From SSF14 sp046331245 (GTDB lineage: Bacteria; Actinomycetota; Acidimicrobiia; Acidimicrobiales; Microtrichaceae), in contig JAXLRH010000002.1 of assembly GCA_046331245.1 (NCBI GenBank), positions 248,001 to 312,000 of the forward strand: a DNA stretch of 64,000 nt, given 5' to 3'. The position numbers and the translations under genes were made by a program. The notes under the pieces were generated by a model, which was not told where the DNA came from, searched no databases, and worked only from the letters and a program-made list of their open reading frames with translations. This document shows positions 1-6,721 of the stretch, piece by piece (the first letter of the stretch is position 1; each line of letters opens with the position of its first letter).

Positions 1-1
1 C

Positions 2-691
2 CCGTTCCCGGTGATCGCCTTCGCCCACGGCAACGACGGCAACCCGAACAAGTTCCACCAGCTCTTCGCCGCATGGGCCACGGCCGGGTACGTCATCGTC
101 GCACCCCGGTTCCCGGTGAGCGCCGACGACGCGGGACGGAACCTCGCCGACAGCGTCGCCGACGGCCCCGAGCAGAACCTCGACCTGCAGTTCGTGGTGG
201 TGCAGGCGCTGGCCGACGACCGCGCCGAGTCGACGAAGCAGGATCGGCCCCGGACCCTCGACGAGGACCGGCTCGCGATCGCCGGGCTGTCACTCGGCGG
301 AGGCACCGCGCTGCAGACCTCCTACACCGACTGCTGCCCGGCCGTACGACCGCGGCTGGTGATCGCGTTCTCGCCGGTCCCCTACGCGACGCATCAGGCC
401 GCGACGGCTCCGCCGCTCCTCCTCGTGCACGGCACCGCCGACCGCTCGCTCCCGTACCAGGGCTCGGTCGACTACTTCGGCACCGCCGCCAACCGCCGCT
501 GGTTCGTCACGCTCGACGGCGCGAGCCACGCCGACCCCTACGAGGACTCACCCTCGCCGTACGACCGGCTCGTCCGCGACGTCTCCCTCGGCTTCCTCGA
601 CCAGTTCCTGCTCGGCGCCGGTGGCGGCGTCACCGCCGCCACCGAGGCCGTCACCGTCTCGGGCCTGGGCTCGATTCAGTCCGCCGGCTGA
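2..691 (+). CDS. alpha/beta hydrolase, C-terminal part (5' end outside window)
   Basis: The frame is open from base 2, so the gene begins upstream of the window and only about 229 C-terminal residues are seen. They form an alpha/beta-hydrolase core of the dienelactone-hydrolase/PAF-acetylhydrolase type: an oxyanion-hole AHGNDG near the start, a nucleophile elbow GLSLGG (Ser about residue 97), an acid in VHGTADRSLP, and the catalytic His in DGASHADPYED. Substrate cannot be told from the sequence. The fragment shows no signal peptide, but the true N-terminus is missing. The stop overlaps the 3' end of the convergent protease gene by 16 bases. Confidence 0.75.
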   Translation, partial: PFPVIAFAHGNDGNPNKFHQLFAAWATAGYVIVAPRFPVSADDAGRNLADSVADGPEQNLDLQFVVVQALADDRAESTKQDRPRTLDEDRLAIAGLSLGGGTALQTSYTDCCPAVRPRLVIAFSPVPYATHQAATAPPLLLVHGTADRSLPYQGSVDYFGTAANRRWFVTLDGASHADPYEDSPSPYDRLVRDVSLGFLDQFLLGAGGGVTAATEAVTVSGLGSIQSAG

Positions 692-1596
692 TCCGCCGGC
701 TGTTCCGGCTGAGCAGCGGCGGCAAAGGTCACCTCGATCGAGAGCTCGTCGGCGCCGCGCACCACGTCGACGGTGAGCGGACCGGCCGGGTCGTGCTCGG
801 CCAACACGGCGAACAGGTCGTCGGGCGATGCCAGCTCGCGGTCGCCGATCGCGACCAGCAGGTCGCCCGAGCGGATTCCGGCCGCCTCGGCCGGGGAGCC
901 GGCGACGATGCCCCGCACCAGCAGGCCCTGGCGCTCGGCCAGGCCCACCGCCGCCCGCAGCCGCGCGGCGACGTGCGGGGGCGCCACCTCCACGCCGAGC
1001 GTGAGGGGCTCGCGGGAGCGGCCGGCGCTGAGGTCGTCGATCGTCGACCGGAGCGCGGAGGTCGCGAGCTGAGCGGCGGTGAAGCCCTTGCCGAGGCGAT
1101 GGGTGTTCACCGCGACGAGCCGTCCGTCGAGGTCGGCGAGCGGCCCGCCCGACGAGCCCCGCGCCAGCGGGGCGGTGTGCTCGAGCGCGACGGTGATCGG
1201 GCGACCACCGGGCCCGCGGAACGACCGCGACTCCTGGCTCACGGTGCCGACGGTGACGCGCAGGCCCCCGCCGTCGCGGGCGGCCGCCACCACGATCGTG
1301 CCGAGGGCGGGGGCGTCGGTCGCCCACTCGACCGGCGTGGCGTCACCGGTGTCGGTGTCGAGCACCACGAGGTCGTGGCCGGGGTCGACCCCGACGACGG
1401 CGGCCTGGACCGTGCGGCCTCCCTCGAAGGTGAGCTGCACGGTGCGGTCGCGCAGGTTGTGCGCGTTGGTGAGCACGCGGCCCGGAGCGATGACGACGCC
1501 GGCGCCGCGGTGGTCGCGCCCGACCGAGACGGTGGCGGAGGCGAGGCGCTGGGCCGCGGCGCCCACCTGGGACTGGAGTTCGGTGATCAACGACAT
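676..1596 (-). CDS. HtrA/DegP-like trypsin-fold serine protease with PDZ domain
   Basis: 306 residues. A trypsin-like domain carries His in LTNAHNL, Asp in GHDLVVLD and the nucleophile Ser in GSSGGPL; a C-terminal PDZ domain follows (IVAGSPAEAAGIRSGD, about residues 200-285). This is the HtrA layout, a protein quality-control protease, but no signal peptide or N-terminal membrane helix is visible, so it may be cytoplasmic. The start is set at 1596 (MSLITELQ) because GGGAGGG lies just upstream; an in-frame ATG at 1641 lacks this and would fall inside the symmetric operator region. It is divergent from the HxlR regulator, so that regulator is a likely controller. Confidence 0.8.
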   Translation of the reverse strand: MSLITELQSQVGAAAQRLASATVSVGRDHRGAGVVIAPGRVLTNAHNLRDRTVQLTFEGGRTVQAAVVGVDPGHDLVVLDTDTGDATPVEWATDAPALGTIVVAAARDGGGLRVTVGTVSQESRSFRGPGGRPITVALEHTAPLARGSSGGPLADLDGRLVAVNTHRLGKGFTAAQLATSALRSTIDDLSAGRSREPLTLGVEVAPPHVAARLRAAVGLAERQGLLVRGIVAGSPAEAAGIRSGDLLVAIGDRELASPDDLFAVLAEHDPAGPLTVDVVRGADELSIEVTFAAAAQPEQPADQPAD

Positions 1597-1611
1597 GTGC
1601 CCTCCCGGGGC

Positions 1612-1677
1612 TCGACTTGTGACTATGGATTGCGTAGTCACTGCACTCTAGCGAGTCACTATCGAATTGCAAGTCGA
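1612..1677. promoter_or_regulatory. symmetric operator-like region between protease and HxlR regulator
   Basis: The shared upstream region holds nested inverted repeats: TGACTA (1620-1625) with TAGTCA (1635-1640), spacer 9, and outside it TCGACTTG (1612-1619) with CAAGTCGA (1670-1677). Read on the opposite strand, the right part (TCGACTTG...ATAGTGACT) resembles the left part (TCGACTTG...GTAGTCACT), so two related sites face each other. The right arm lies just upstream of the regulator's own -10 element, as expected for autoregulation. HxlR proteins bind such ACT/AGT dyads; binding here is inference. Confidence 0.5.
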
Positions 1678-1684
1678 TTCGGCG

Positions 1685-1690
1685 TAGGCT
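1685..1690 (+). promoter_or_regulatory. -10 element TAGGCT, leaderless start of HxlR gene
   Basis: TAGGCT ends 6 bases before the ATG at 1697, leaving no room for a ribosome binding site. This is the spacing expected when transcription starts at or next to the start codon. Confidence 0.5.
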
Positions 1691-1696
1691 GACCAC

Positions 1697-2122
1697 ATGG
1701 AGTCCTCACCCCTCGCCCTGGCCGTCGAGCGCATCGGCGACCGCTGGACGCTGCTCATCGTCGACGCGCTCATGGCCGGGCCGCTGAAGTTCGGCGAGCT
1801 CGAGGCGCACGTCACCGGCACGACCAGCGGCATCGCGCCGACCGTGCTCACCAAGCGACTCCGCCAGCTCGAGGCCGACGGCATCGTGGTCGGCCGGCCC
1901 TACACCGAGCGCCCGGTGCGACTGATCTACGAGCTCACCGGGCCCGGCGCGGCCCTCGCCGGCGCCGTGCACCTGCTGCGGGACTGGGGCGCCGCCGTCG
2001 CCGGCGACGACACCCCGGCGACCCACCCCGCCTGCGGATCGCCGCTCACCACCCGGCTGTGGTGCGCCTCGTGCGAGCAGGTGGTCGATCCTGGCGAGGC
2101 CGACCAGAACATCGTGCTCTGA
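1697..2122 (+). CDS. HxlR-family winged-helix transcriptional regulator
   Basis: 141 residues, usual size for the family. The HxlR wHTH core is visible: ERIGDRWTLLIVDALMAGPLKFGEL (first helices), then IAPTVLTKRLRQLEADGIV (recognition helix) and the wing YTERPVRLIYELT. The C-terminus adds a CASC pair near residue 127, plus Cys at 113, which may be a thiol sensor or a metal site; several HxlR proteins respond to quinones or oxidants through cysteines. Divergent from the HtrA-like protease with a dyad-rich intergenic region. The target set and the inducer cannot be told. Confidence 0.9.
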   Translation: MESSPLALAVERIGDRWTLLIVDALMAGPLKFGELEAHVTGTTSGIAPTVLTKRLRQLEADGIVVGRPYTERPVRLIYELTGPGAALAGAVHLLRDWGAAVAGDDTPATHPACGSPLTTRLWCASCEQVVDPGEADQNIVL

Positions 2123-2180
2123 CCCTGTCCTTCATGCGCCGGTCGTTCATGTGCCGGCAAATGTTGCCGATAGATGACGA

Positions 2181-3245
2181 ATGCATGACCTACGACGTCA
2201 CATACGCCGATGGCCCACCGCCCTCGGCAGGGTCGCACGCCTCGGCGTCGTCGCCGCGATCTCCATCGCAGCGGCTCCGGCGGCGACCGCCGAGGGCGTG
2301 CCCGCACCCTCCACCCCGCAGCTCACCCTGTCCGCCGCCCACCGGGCCGTCGTCGAGAGCGACCGCCGGGTCGCCACCACCACCGCCGCCCGTGACCGCG
2401 CCCGCGAGCGCCTGGCCGCACTCGACCAGCGCGCCGCAGCGCTGGTGAACGATCTCGCCGAGACCCGCGCCGAGCTGCGCCGCCGCGCCGTCGGCGCCTA
2501 CGTCTCGTCCGGCGCCGACGAGCCGATGCTCGTGCTGTTCGGCAGCGCCGACGTGTTCGAGGCCTCGGCGAGAGTCCACGCGCTCAGCAGCTCCGCCCGC
2601 GCATCGGCACGGACCATGGCCCGTTACCAGCGCCTGCGCGACGACGCCGATCCCCGCCTCGTGCGGCTCGGCATCCAGCTCCAGCGGCTCGAGCAGGACG
2701 TCGCCGACGCGAACGACGCGGCGCTCGCCGCACGCGCCAACGAGGCCGAGGCCGAACGCGAGCAGGCGGCACGCGCCGCTGCCGCCGCCCTCGCACGCGC
2801 CGCCGCAACCACCACCACGACCGTCCCCGCCGCACTCGAGCCGGCACGCGTTCGCGCCGACTCGGTGGCGACAGCGGATGCGACCGCCGCGGCCGTGGCG
2901 ACACCCGCGACACCCGCTGCATCCGCTGCTCCGGCCCCCACCGCACCGACTCCCGTTCCGGCGCCGGCGCCCAGCGCTCCGCTGCCCGCAGTGCCGGCCG
3001 GTGGTCCGTCCGAGGCGCAGTGGGCGAAGCTCCGCGCCTGCGAGTCGGGCGGCAACTACCGAGCGGTGTCGGCATCGGGCAAGTACCGCGGCGCCTACCA
3101 GTTCGACTACCGGACCTGGGCCGGACTCGGCGGCGCCGGCGACCCGGCCGCCGCTCCCCCGGCCGAGCAGGACGCCCGCGCCAAGCTGCTCTACTCCCAG
3201 CGGGGCTGGCGCCCGTGGCCGGTCTGCGGCCGATACCTGCAGTAG
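2181..3245 (+). CDS. secreted Rpf-like transglycosylase with N-terminal coiled coil
   Basis: 354 residues. A signal peptide (about 1-38, cleavage near ATAEG) leads to a long helical, probably coiled-coil region rich in Ala/Arg/Glu (about 50-200), an Ala/Pro/Thr linker (about 205-275) and a C-terminal resuscitation-promoting-factor domain (about 281-352, WAKLRACESGGNY, catalytic Glu about 288, paired cysteines, ending WPVCGRYL). The Rpf fold cuts peptidoglycan glycan strands and stimulates regrowth of dormant actinobacteria. The coiled-coil module recalls EnvC/PcsB/RipC hydrolases controlled by FtsEX, but that link is only a resemblance. It lies just upstream of a two-component pair. Confidence 0.85.
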   Translation: MHDLRRHIRRWPTALGRVARLGVVAAISIAAAPAATAEGVPAPSTPQLTLSAAHRAVVESDRRVATTTAARDRARERLAALDQRAAALVNDLAETRAELRRRAVGAYVSSGADEPMLVLFGSADVFEASARVHALSSSARASARTMARYQRLRDDADPRLVRLGIQLQRLEQDVADANDAALAARANEAEAEREQAARAAAAALARAAATTTTTVPAALEPARVRADSVATADATAAAVATPATPAASAAPAPTAPTPVPAPAPSAPLPAVPAGGPSEAQWAKLRACESGGNYRAVSASGKYRGAYQFDYRTWAGLGGAGDPAAAPPAEQDARAKLLYSQRGWRPWPVCGRYLQ

Positions 3246-3278
3246 CCGGGTTCTTACCCCGGGTTTACACACGCCTCC

Positions 3279-3284
3279 TATGGT
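3279..3284 (+). promoter_or_regulatory. -10 element TATGGT, leaderless start of response regulator
   Basis: TATGGT ends 7 bases before the ATG at 3292 and itself covers the alternative ATG at 3280, which argues for 3292 as the start. Confidence 0.4.
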
Positions 3285-3291
3285 GACGGCC

Positions 3292-4002
3292 ATGAGCTCC
3301 GGCAACGGCCACACGAACGGCACGAGCGCGCGCGTCCTCGTCGCCGAGGACGACCGCAGCGTCCGTGACTCGCTCGCGCGGGTGCTGCGCTTCGAGGGCT
3401 ACGACGTCGAAGCGGTGGTCGACGGCGGCGAGGCGCTCGAGGCCGTCGGCCGGCAGCTTCCCGACGTGGTGGTCATGGACGTGATGATGCCGAACGTCGA
3501 CGGGCTCACCGCGTGCCGCCTGATGCGGGAGCGCCATCCCGCCCTCCCGATCCTCATGCTCACGGCCCGTCACGAGGTGGCCGACCGGGTGGCGGGCCTC
3601 GACGCGGGCGCCGACGACTACCTCGTCAAGCCGTTCGCGCTCGACGAGCTCCTCGCCCGCCTGCGCGCGCTCGTCCGGCGCACCAGCGTGAGCGGCAGCA
3701 CCGAGCAGCTCGTCGTCGGCGACCTCACACTCGACCCGCTCAGCCGACGGGTCACCCGCGGCGGCCACGACCTCGACCTCACCAAGACCGAGTTCGACCT
3801 CCTCGAGCTCCTCATGCTCAACGCCGGCATCGTGCTGTCGCGGGAGACGATCTACGACCGCATCTGGGGCTTCGACTTCGAGACCGGCTCACGCTCGCTC
3901 GACGTCTACATCGGCTACCTGCGACGCAAGACCGAGGAGAACGGCGGCGAGCGACTCGTCCACACGGTGCGGGGGGTCGGGTACGTGGTGCGCACGCCAT
4001 GA
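3292..4002 (+). CDS. OmpR-family response regulator (MprA-like)
   Basis: 236 residues. The receiver domain has the acidic pair EDD, phospho-acceptor Asp in VVVMDVMMP (about residue 60), Thr in MLTAR and Lys in LVKPF. The C-terminal winged helix has TKTEFDLLELLM and ends with VHTVRGVGYVVRTP, typical of OmpR/PhoB DNA-binding domains. The start at 3292 is preferred over the ATG at 3280 because a -10-like hexamer covers the latter. It overlaps the histidine kinase gene by 4 bases (ATGA), so the two are co-translated partners. Closest known type is MprA/MprB of mycobacteria, which responds to envelope stress; the signal here is unknown. Confidence 0.92.
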   Translation: MSSGNGHTNGTSARVLVAEDDRSVRDSLARVLRFEGYDVEAVVDGGEALEAVGRQLPDVVVMDVMMPNVDGLTACRLMRERHPALPILMLTARHEVADRVAGLDAGADDYLVKPFALDELLARLRALVRRTSVSGSTEQLVVGDLTLDPLSRRVTRGGHDLDLTKTEFDLLELLMLNAGIVLSRETIYDRIWGFDFETGSRSLDVYIGYLRRKTEENGGERLVHTVRGVGYVVRTP

Positions 4003-5423
4003 GCCTCCGCTGGAAGATCGCGCTCGCGCTCGCCGCGCTCGCCGGCATCATCGCCGCCCTGGCGTCGGTCGGCGCGTACCTCACCGCCGCGCACCAGCTC
4101 GACCAGTCCGTCGACCACACGCTGGTCGAGCAGGCCACCGCCGCTGTCTCGGGCGCCGGGCGCCGGCCCGACCACCCGGGCCCCACCGACACCTCGACCC
4201 CGCGCAGCAACGGACGGCTCGATTCGGCCCACTGCCCCGACGGCGAGCAGCTCCGGTCGCTCCGCAGCGCGCAGATCATCGTCGGCACCGAGGTCACCTC
4301 GTGCCTCGAGGGCGGAGGCACCATCGCCGTCACCGCCGCCGACCTCGCCATCGCCGCCGGCAACGGCACCTCCGGCGGCGGCTCCCCCACCTCCGTCGCG
4401 TACGACGTGCACGACGGGAAGGTCGACGGCGAGCCGGCCCGCGTCATCACCATGGCCTTCCCGGCGGGCGGCGCCATCCAGCTCGCCCGCGACACCGACG
4501 AGAGCACCCGGGTGCTCGACGGCCTCCGCATCCGCCTCCTCGGCATCGCGCTGGCCGGCATCGTCGCCGCCGCGCTCGTCGGGTTCGCGCTGGCCACCCG
4601 CATCGTCCGGCCGATCCGCCGCCTCACGTCGACGGCCCACCACATCGCCGAGACCCGCGACCTCGGCACCACCATCCCGCCCGGCGGCAACGACGAGATC
4701 GGCAGCCTGGCGAGCAGCTTCACCACGATGGTGTCGTCGCTCGCCGCGTCGCAGGAGCAGCAGCAGCGACTCATCTCCGATGCCAGCCACGAGATGCGCA
4801 CACCCCTCACCAGCATGCGCACCAACCTCGAGCTGCTCGCTCGCGCCGAGCAGGCCGCTCCGGGCACGCTCAGCGCCGCCGACCGCAACGCCGTCATCGA
4901 CGACCTGCAGTTCGAGACCGGCGAGCTCACCTCGCTGCTCGCCGAACTGGTCGAACTGGCGACCGACCGATCGGGCGCCGAGGAGGAGCTCGAGCCGACC
5001 GATCTCGTGGCCCTGTGCCGCAACCTCGCCGAACGCGCCGGCCGTCGAACCGGCCGCACCGTCACGGTCGAGGTCGACGGGCCGGTCGAGCCGGTGAGCG
5101 TCCGACCTCACGCGATCGAGCGGGCCATCTCGAACCTGGTCGACAACGCCGTGAAGTACAGCCCCGCCGACGGCACGATCGACGTGAAGGTCACGGGCCC
5201 GCGCATCGAGGTGCGCGACCACGGCGACGGCATCGACGAGGCCGACCTTCCCCGCGTCTTCGACCGCTTCTACCGAGCCACCTCGGCGCGCACCGCCCCG
5301 GGCTCGGGGCTCGGCCTCGCGATCGTGTCGCAGATCGTGGAGTCGCACGGCGGCCACGTGTTCGCCACGAACCACCCCGACGGCGGCGCCGTGGTGGGCT
5401 TCACCCTCCCCACCCCCGCCTGA
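3999..5423 (+). CDS. sensor histidine kinase, HAMP-containing (MprB-like)
   Basis: 474 residues. Membrane helix 1 (about 5-27), an extracytoplasmic sensor region (about 28-178) with two cysteines, helix 2 (about 183-205), a HAMP linker beginning RIVRPIRRL, a HisKA domain with the phospho-His in SDASHEMRTPL, and a HATPase domain with NLVDNAVKYS, VRDHGDGID and GSGLGLAIV. All ATP-binding boxes are intact. It overlaps the response regulator by 4 bases and is followed by a large palindrome, after which transcription runs from the other side. Confidence 0.93.
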   Translation: MSLRWKIALALAALAGIIAALASVGAYLTAAHQLDQSVDHTLVEQATAAVSGAGRRPDHPGPTDTSTPRSNGRLDSAHCPDGEQLRSLRSAQIIVGTEVTSCLEGGGTIAVTAADLAIAAGNGTSGGGSPTSVAYDVHDGKVDGEPARVITMAFPAGGAIQLARDTDESTRVLDGLRIRLLGIALAGIVAAALVGFALATRIVRPIRRLTSTAHHIAETRDLGTTIPPGGNDEIGSLASSFTTMVSSLAASQEQQQRLISDASHEMRTPLTSMRTNLELLARAEQAAPGTLSAADRNAVIDDLQFETGELTSLLAELVELATDRSGAEEELEPTDLVALCRNLAERAGRRTGRTVTVEVDGPVEPVSVRPHAIERAISNLVDNAVKYSPADGTIDVKVTGPRIEVRDHGDGIDEADLPRVFDRFYRATSARTAPGSGLGLAIVSQIVESHGGHVFATNHPDGGAVVGFTLPTPA

Positions 5424-5444
5424 CGGCTCCGAGGCCCAACCCCG

Positions 5445-5490
5445 TTTGTGCCCCGGATCGACCGGCTACCCGGTCGATCCGGGGCACAAA
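5445..5490. repeat. dispersed palindrome, family A copy 1
   Basis: Two perfect 21-base arms (5445-5465 and 5470-5490; the left begins TTTGTGCCCCGGATC) surround the 4-base loop CTAC. Near-identical palindromes lie at 29061-29110 and 30957-31002, and in all three the loop lies in the same place. This copy separates the convergent histidine kinase and SWIM genes, so it may also stop transcription from both sides, but no T-tract follows either arm. A 16-base tandem duplication begins 25 bases downstream. Confidence 0.85.
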
Positions 5491-5515
5491 ACGAAGGGGG
5501 TCGGGGGTCAGGGGC

Positions 5516-5553
5516 GAGGTCAGAGGTCGGCGAGGTCAGAGGTCGGCGAGGTC
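5516..5553. repeat. tandem 16-base duplication beside palindrome A1
   Basis: The unit GAGGTCAGAGGTCGGC occurs twice in a row (5516-5531, 5532-5547) followed by a 6-base partial copy. It covers the stop codon region of the SWIM gene, whose last residues therefore come from repeat DNA. Similar short duplications lie beside other palindromes in the window. Confidence 0.8.
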
Positions 5554-6708
5554 GTCGGCCGTCGGGGCGACCGCGGCGACGTGCGGGCCGGCGCCGCCAC
5601 CCGTCTCGACGAGCGCCCACGACGCCGTGCCGCTGCGGCGCACGTGACGGCCGTCGTCGAGCAGCGCGCCCGTGGAGCGCTCGCGCACCCGTCCCCCGAA
5701 CGCCGCCTCCACCTCCGCCACCTCGGCGGGCTCGAGGCGGCGGGGGCGCAACAGCACCTCGAGGCCCTCCGCTCCCCACGACGACCATGCCTGCGCCAGC
5801 GCGCCGGTGAGCTCGACGGGGCAGCCCGCAACGTCGGCGACGTCGCGGGCATCGAGGCCGCCGGCGGCGAAGCGACGGACGGCGTCGAGCGACGCGTCGA
5901 GCCCCAGCCCGAGCTCCGCCGCAGGCTCGGGCGCGCCACTGACGACGGCCGCGAGCGCGGCAGCGGCGCGCTCGGCGGCGTCGCGCACCAGCCGGTCGAG
6001 GCCCGCCTGCGTGAGCCCGAGCTCGGGAGACGGCGGATGGGCTCCGACGCGCGGTCGCCCCACGGCGCGACGCCGCCCGTCGAACGACGGCGCCACACCC
6101 GGACGGCGACGCCAGGCCGCCGACGCCGCCATGCCCGGGTCGTCGGGACGACCGACGACGGCCGATCGACGAACCGACTCACGAGGGGCCACCGAGGGCG
6201 CGAGGTCGCCGACGAGCCGGGCACGGTCGCCGCCCCGGAGGGTGACCAGCACCAGTGGATCGGCGTCGACGACGCCCGCGAGGTGACAGCACACGGCCGC
6301 AGCGTGGGAGCAGTCGCCGGACGCATCGCCACAGCTGCAGTCGATCGAGACGTCGATCGCTCCGGGCCACACCACGACCCCGGCGGCGGCCAGCTCCTCG
6401 ACCAGCCCCGGCGGCAGCGCGCCGCCGAGTACGGCGGCCGACCAACGGGCCGAGCCGGCCAGCGCCTCGCGCACCGTCGACCACTGGGCATCGTTCCACC
6501 GCCGAACGCCCACCCGCACCCGCCGCTCGACGGGGCCGCGACCCCGCACCGACGCGCTCACCGAGGCCGGCGCGATCTCGACGTCGGTGACCGCGCCGCG
6601 GGCGTTCGCGCCTCGAGCCCGCGCCACGGTGGCGGCATCGAACGTGCCGGCGGCCACCAGCGACTGGAGCCACACCTCCCCCCACGCGGTGTCCGGCGCG
6701 GCGCTCAC
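5536..6708 (-). CDS. SWIM zinc-finger protein, partner of SNF2 helicase
   Basis: 390 residues. The SWIM motif is at about residues 123-139: CSCG, then CSHAAAVC, giving the CxC...CxH zinc ligands. The remainder is Ala/Arg/Val-rich with no recognised catalytic motif. SWIM fingers bind DNA or proteins and often accompany SWI2/SNF2 ATPases. The gene starts 13 bases after the stop of the SNF2 gene on the same strand, so the two form an operon; this pairing recurs in actinobacteria. Its role is probably to guide or load the helicase, which is inference. The extreme C-terminus runs into a short tandem duplication. Confidence 0.85.
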   Translation of the reverse strand: MSAAPDTAWGEVWLQSLVAAGTFDAATVARARGANARGAVTDVEIAPASVSASVRGRGPVERRVRVGVRRWNDAQWSTVREALAGSARWSAAVLGGALPPGLVEELAAAGVVVWPGAIDVSIDCSCGDASGDCSHAAAVCCHLAGVVDADPLVLVTLRGGDRARLVGDLAPSVAPRESVRRSAVVGRPDDPGMAASAAWRRRPGVAPSFDGRRRAVGRPRVGAHPPSPELGLTQAGLDRLVRDAAERAAAALAAVVSGAPEPAAELGLGLDASLDAVRRFAAGGLDARDVADVAGCPVELTGALAQAWSSWGAEGLEVLLRPRRLEPAEVAEVEAAFGGRVRERSTGALLDDGRHVRRSGTASWALVETGGGAGPHVAAVAPTADDLADL

Positions 6709-6721
6709 ACCGTCACCCCGT

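Noticed and set aside
5445..5490. Family A palindromes as ordinary Rho-independent terminators
   Set aside because: No run of T follows the arm on either strand and three copies share sequence along their whole length, including the loop; repeat-element origin explains this better, though a terminating effect is not excluded.
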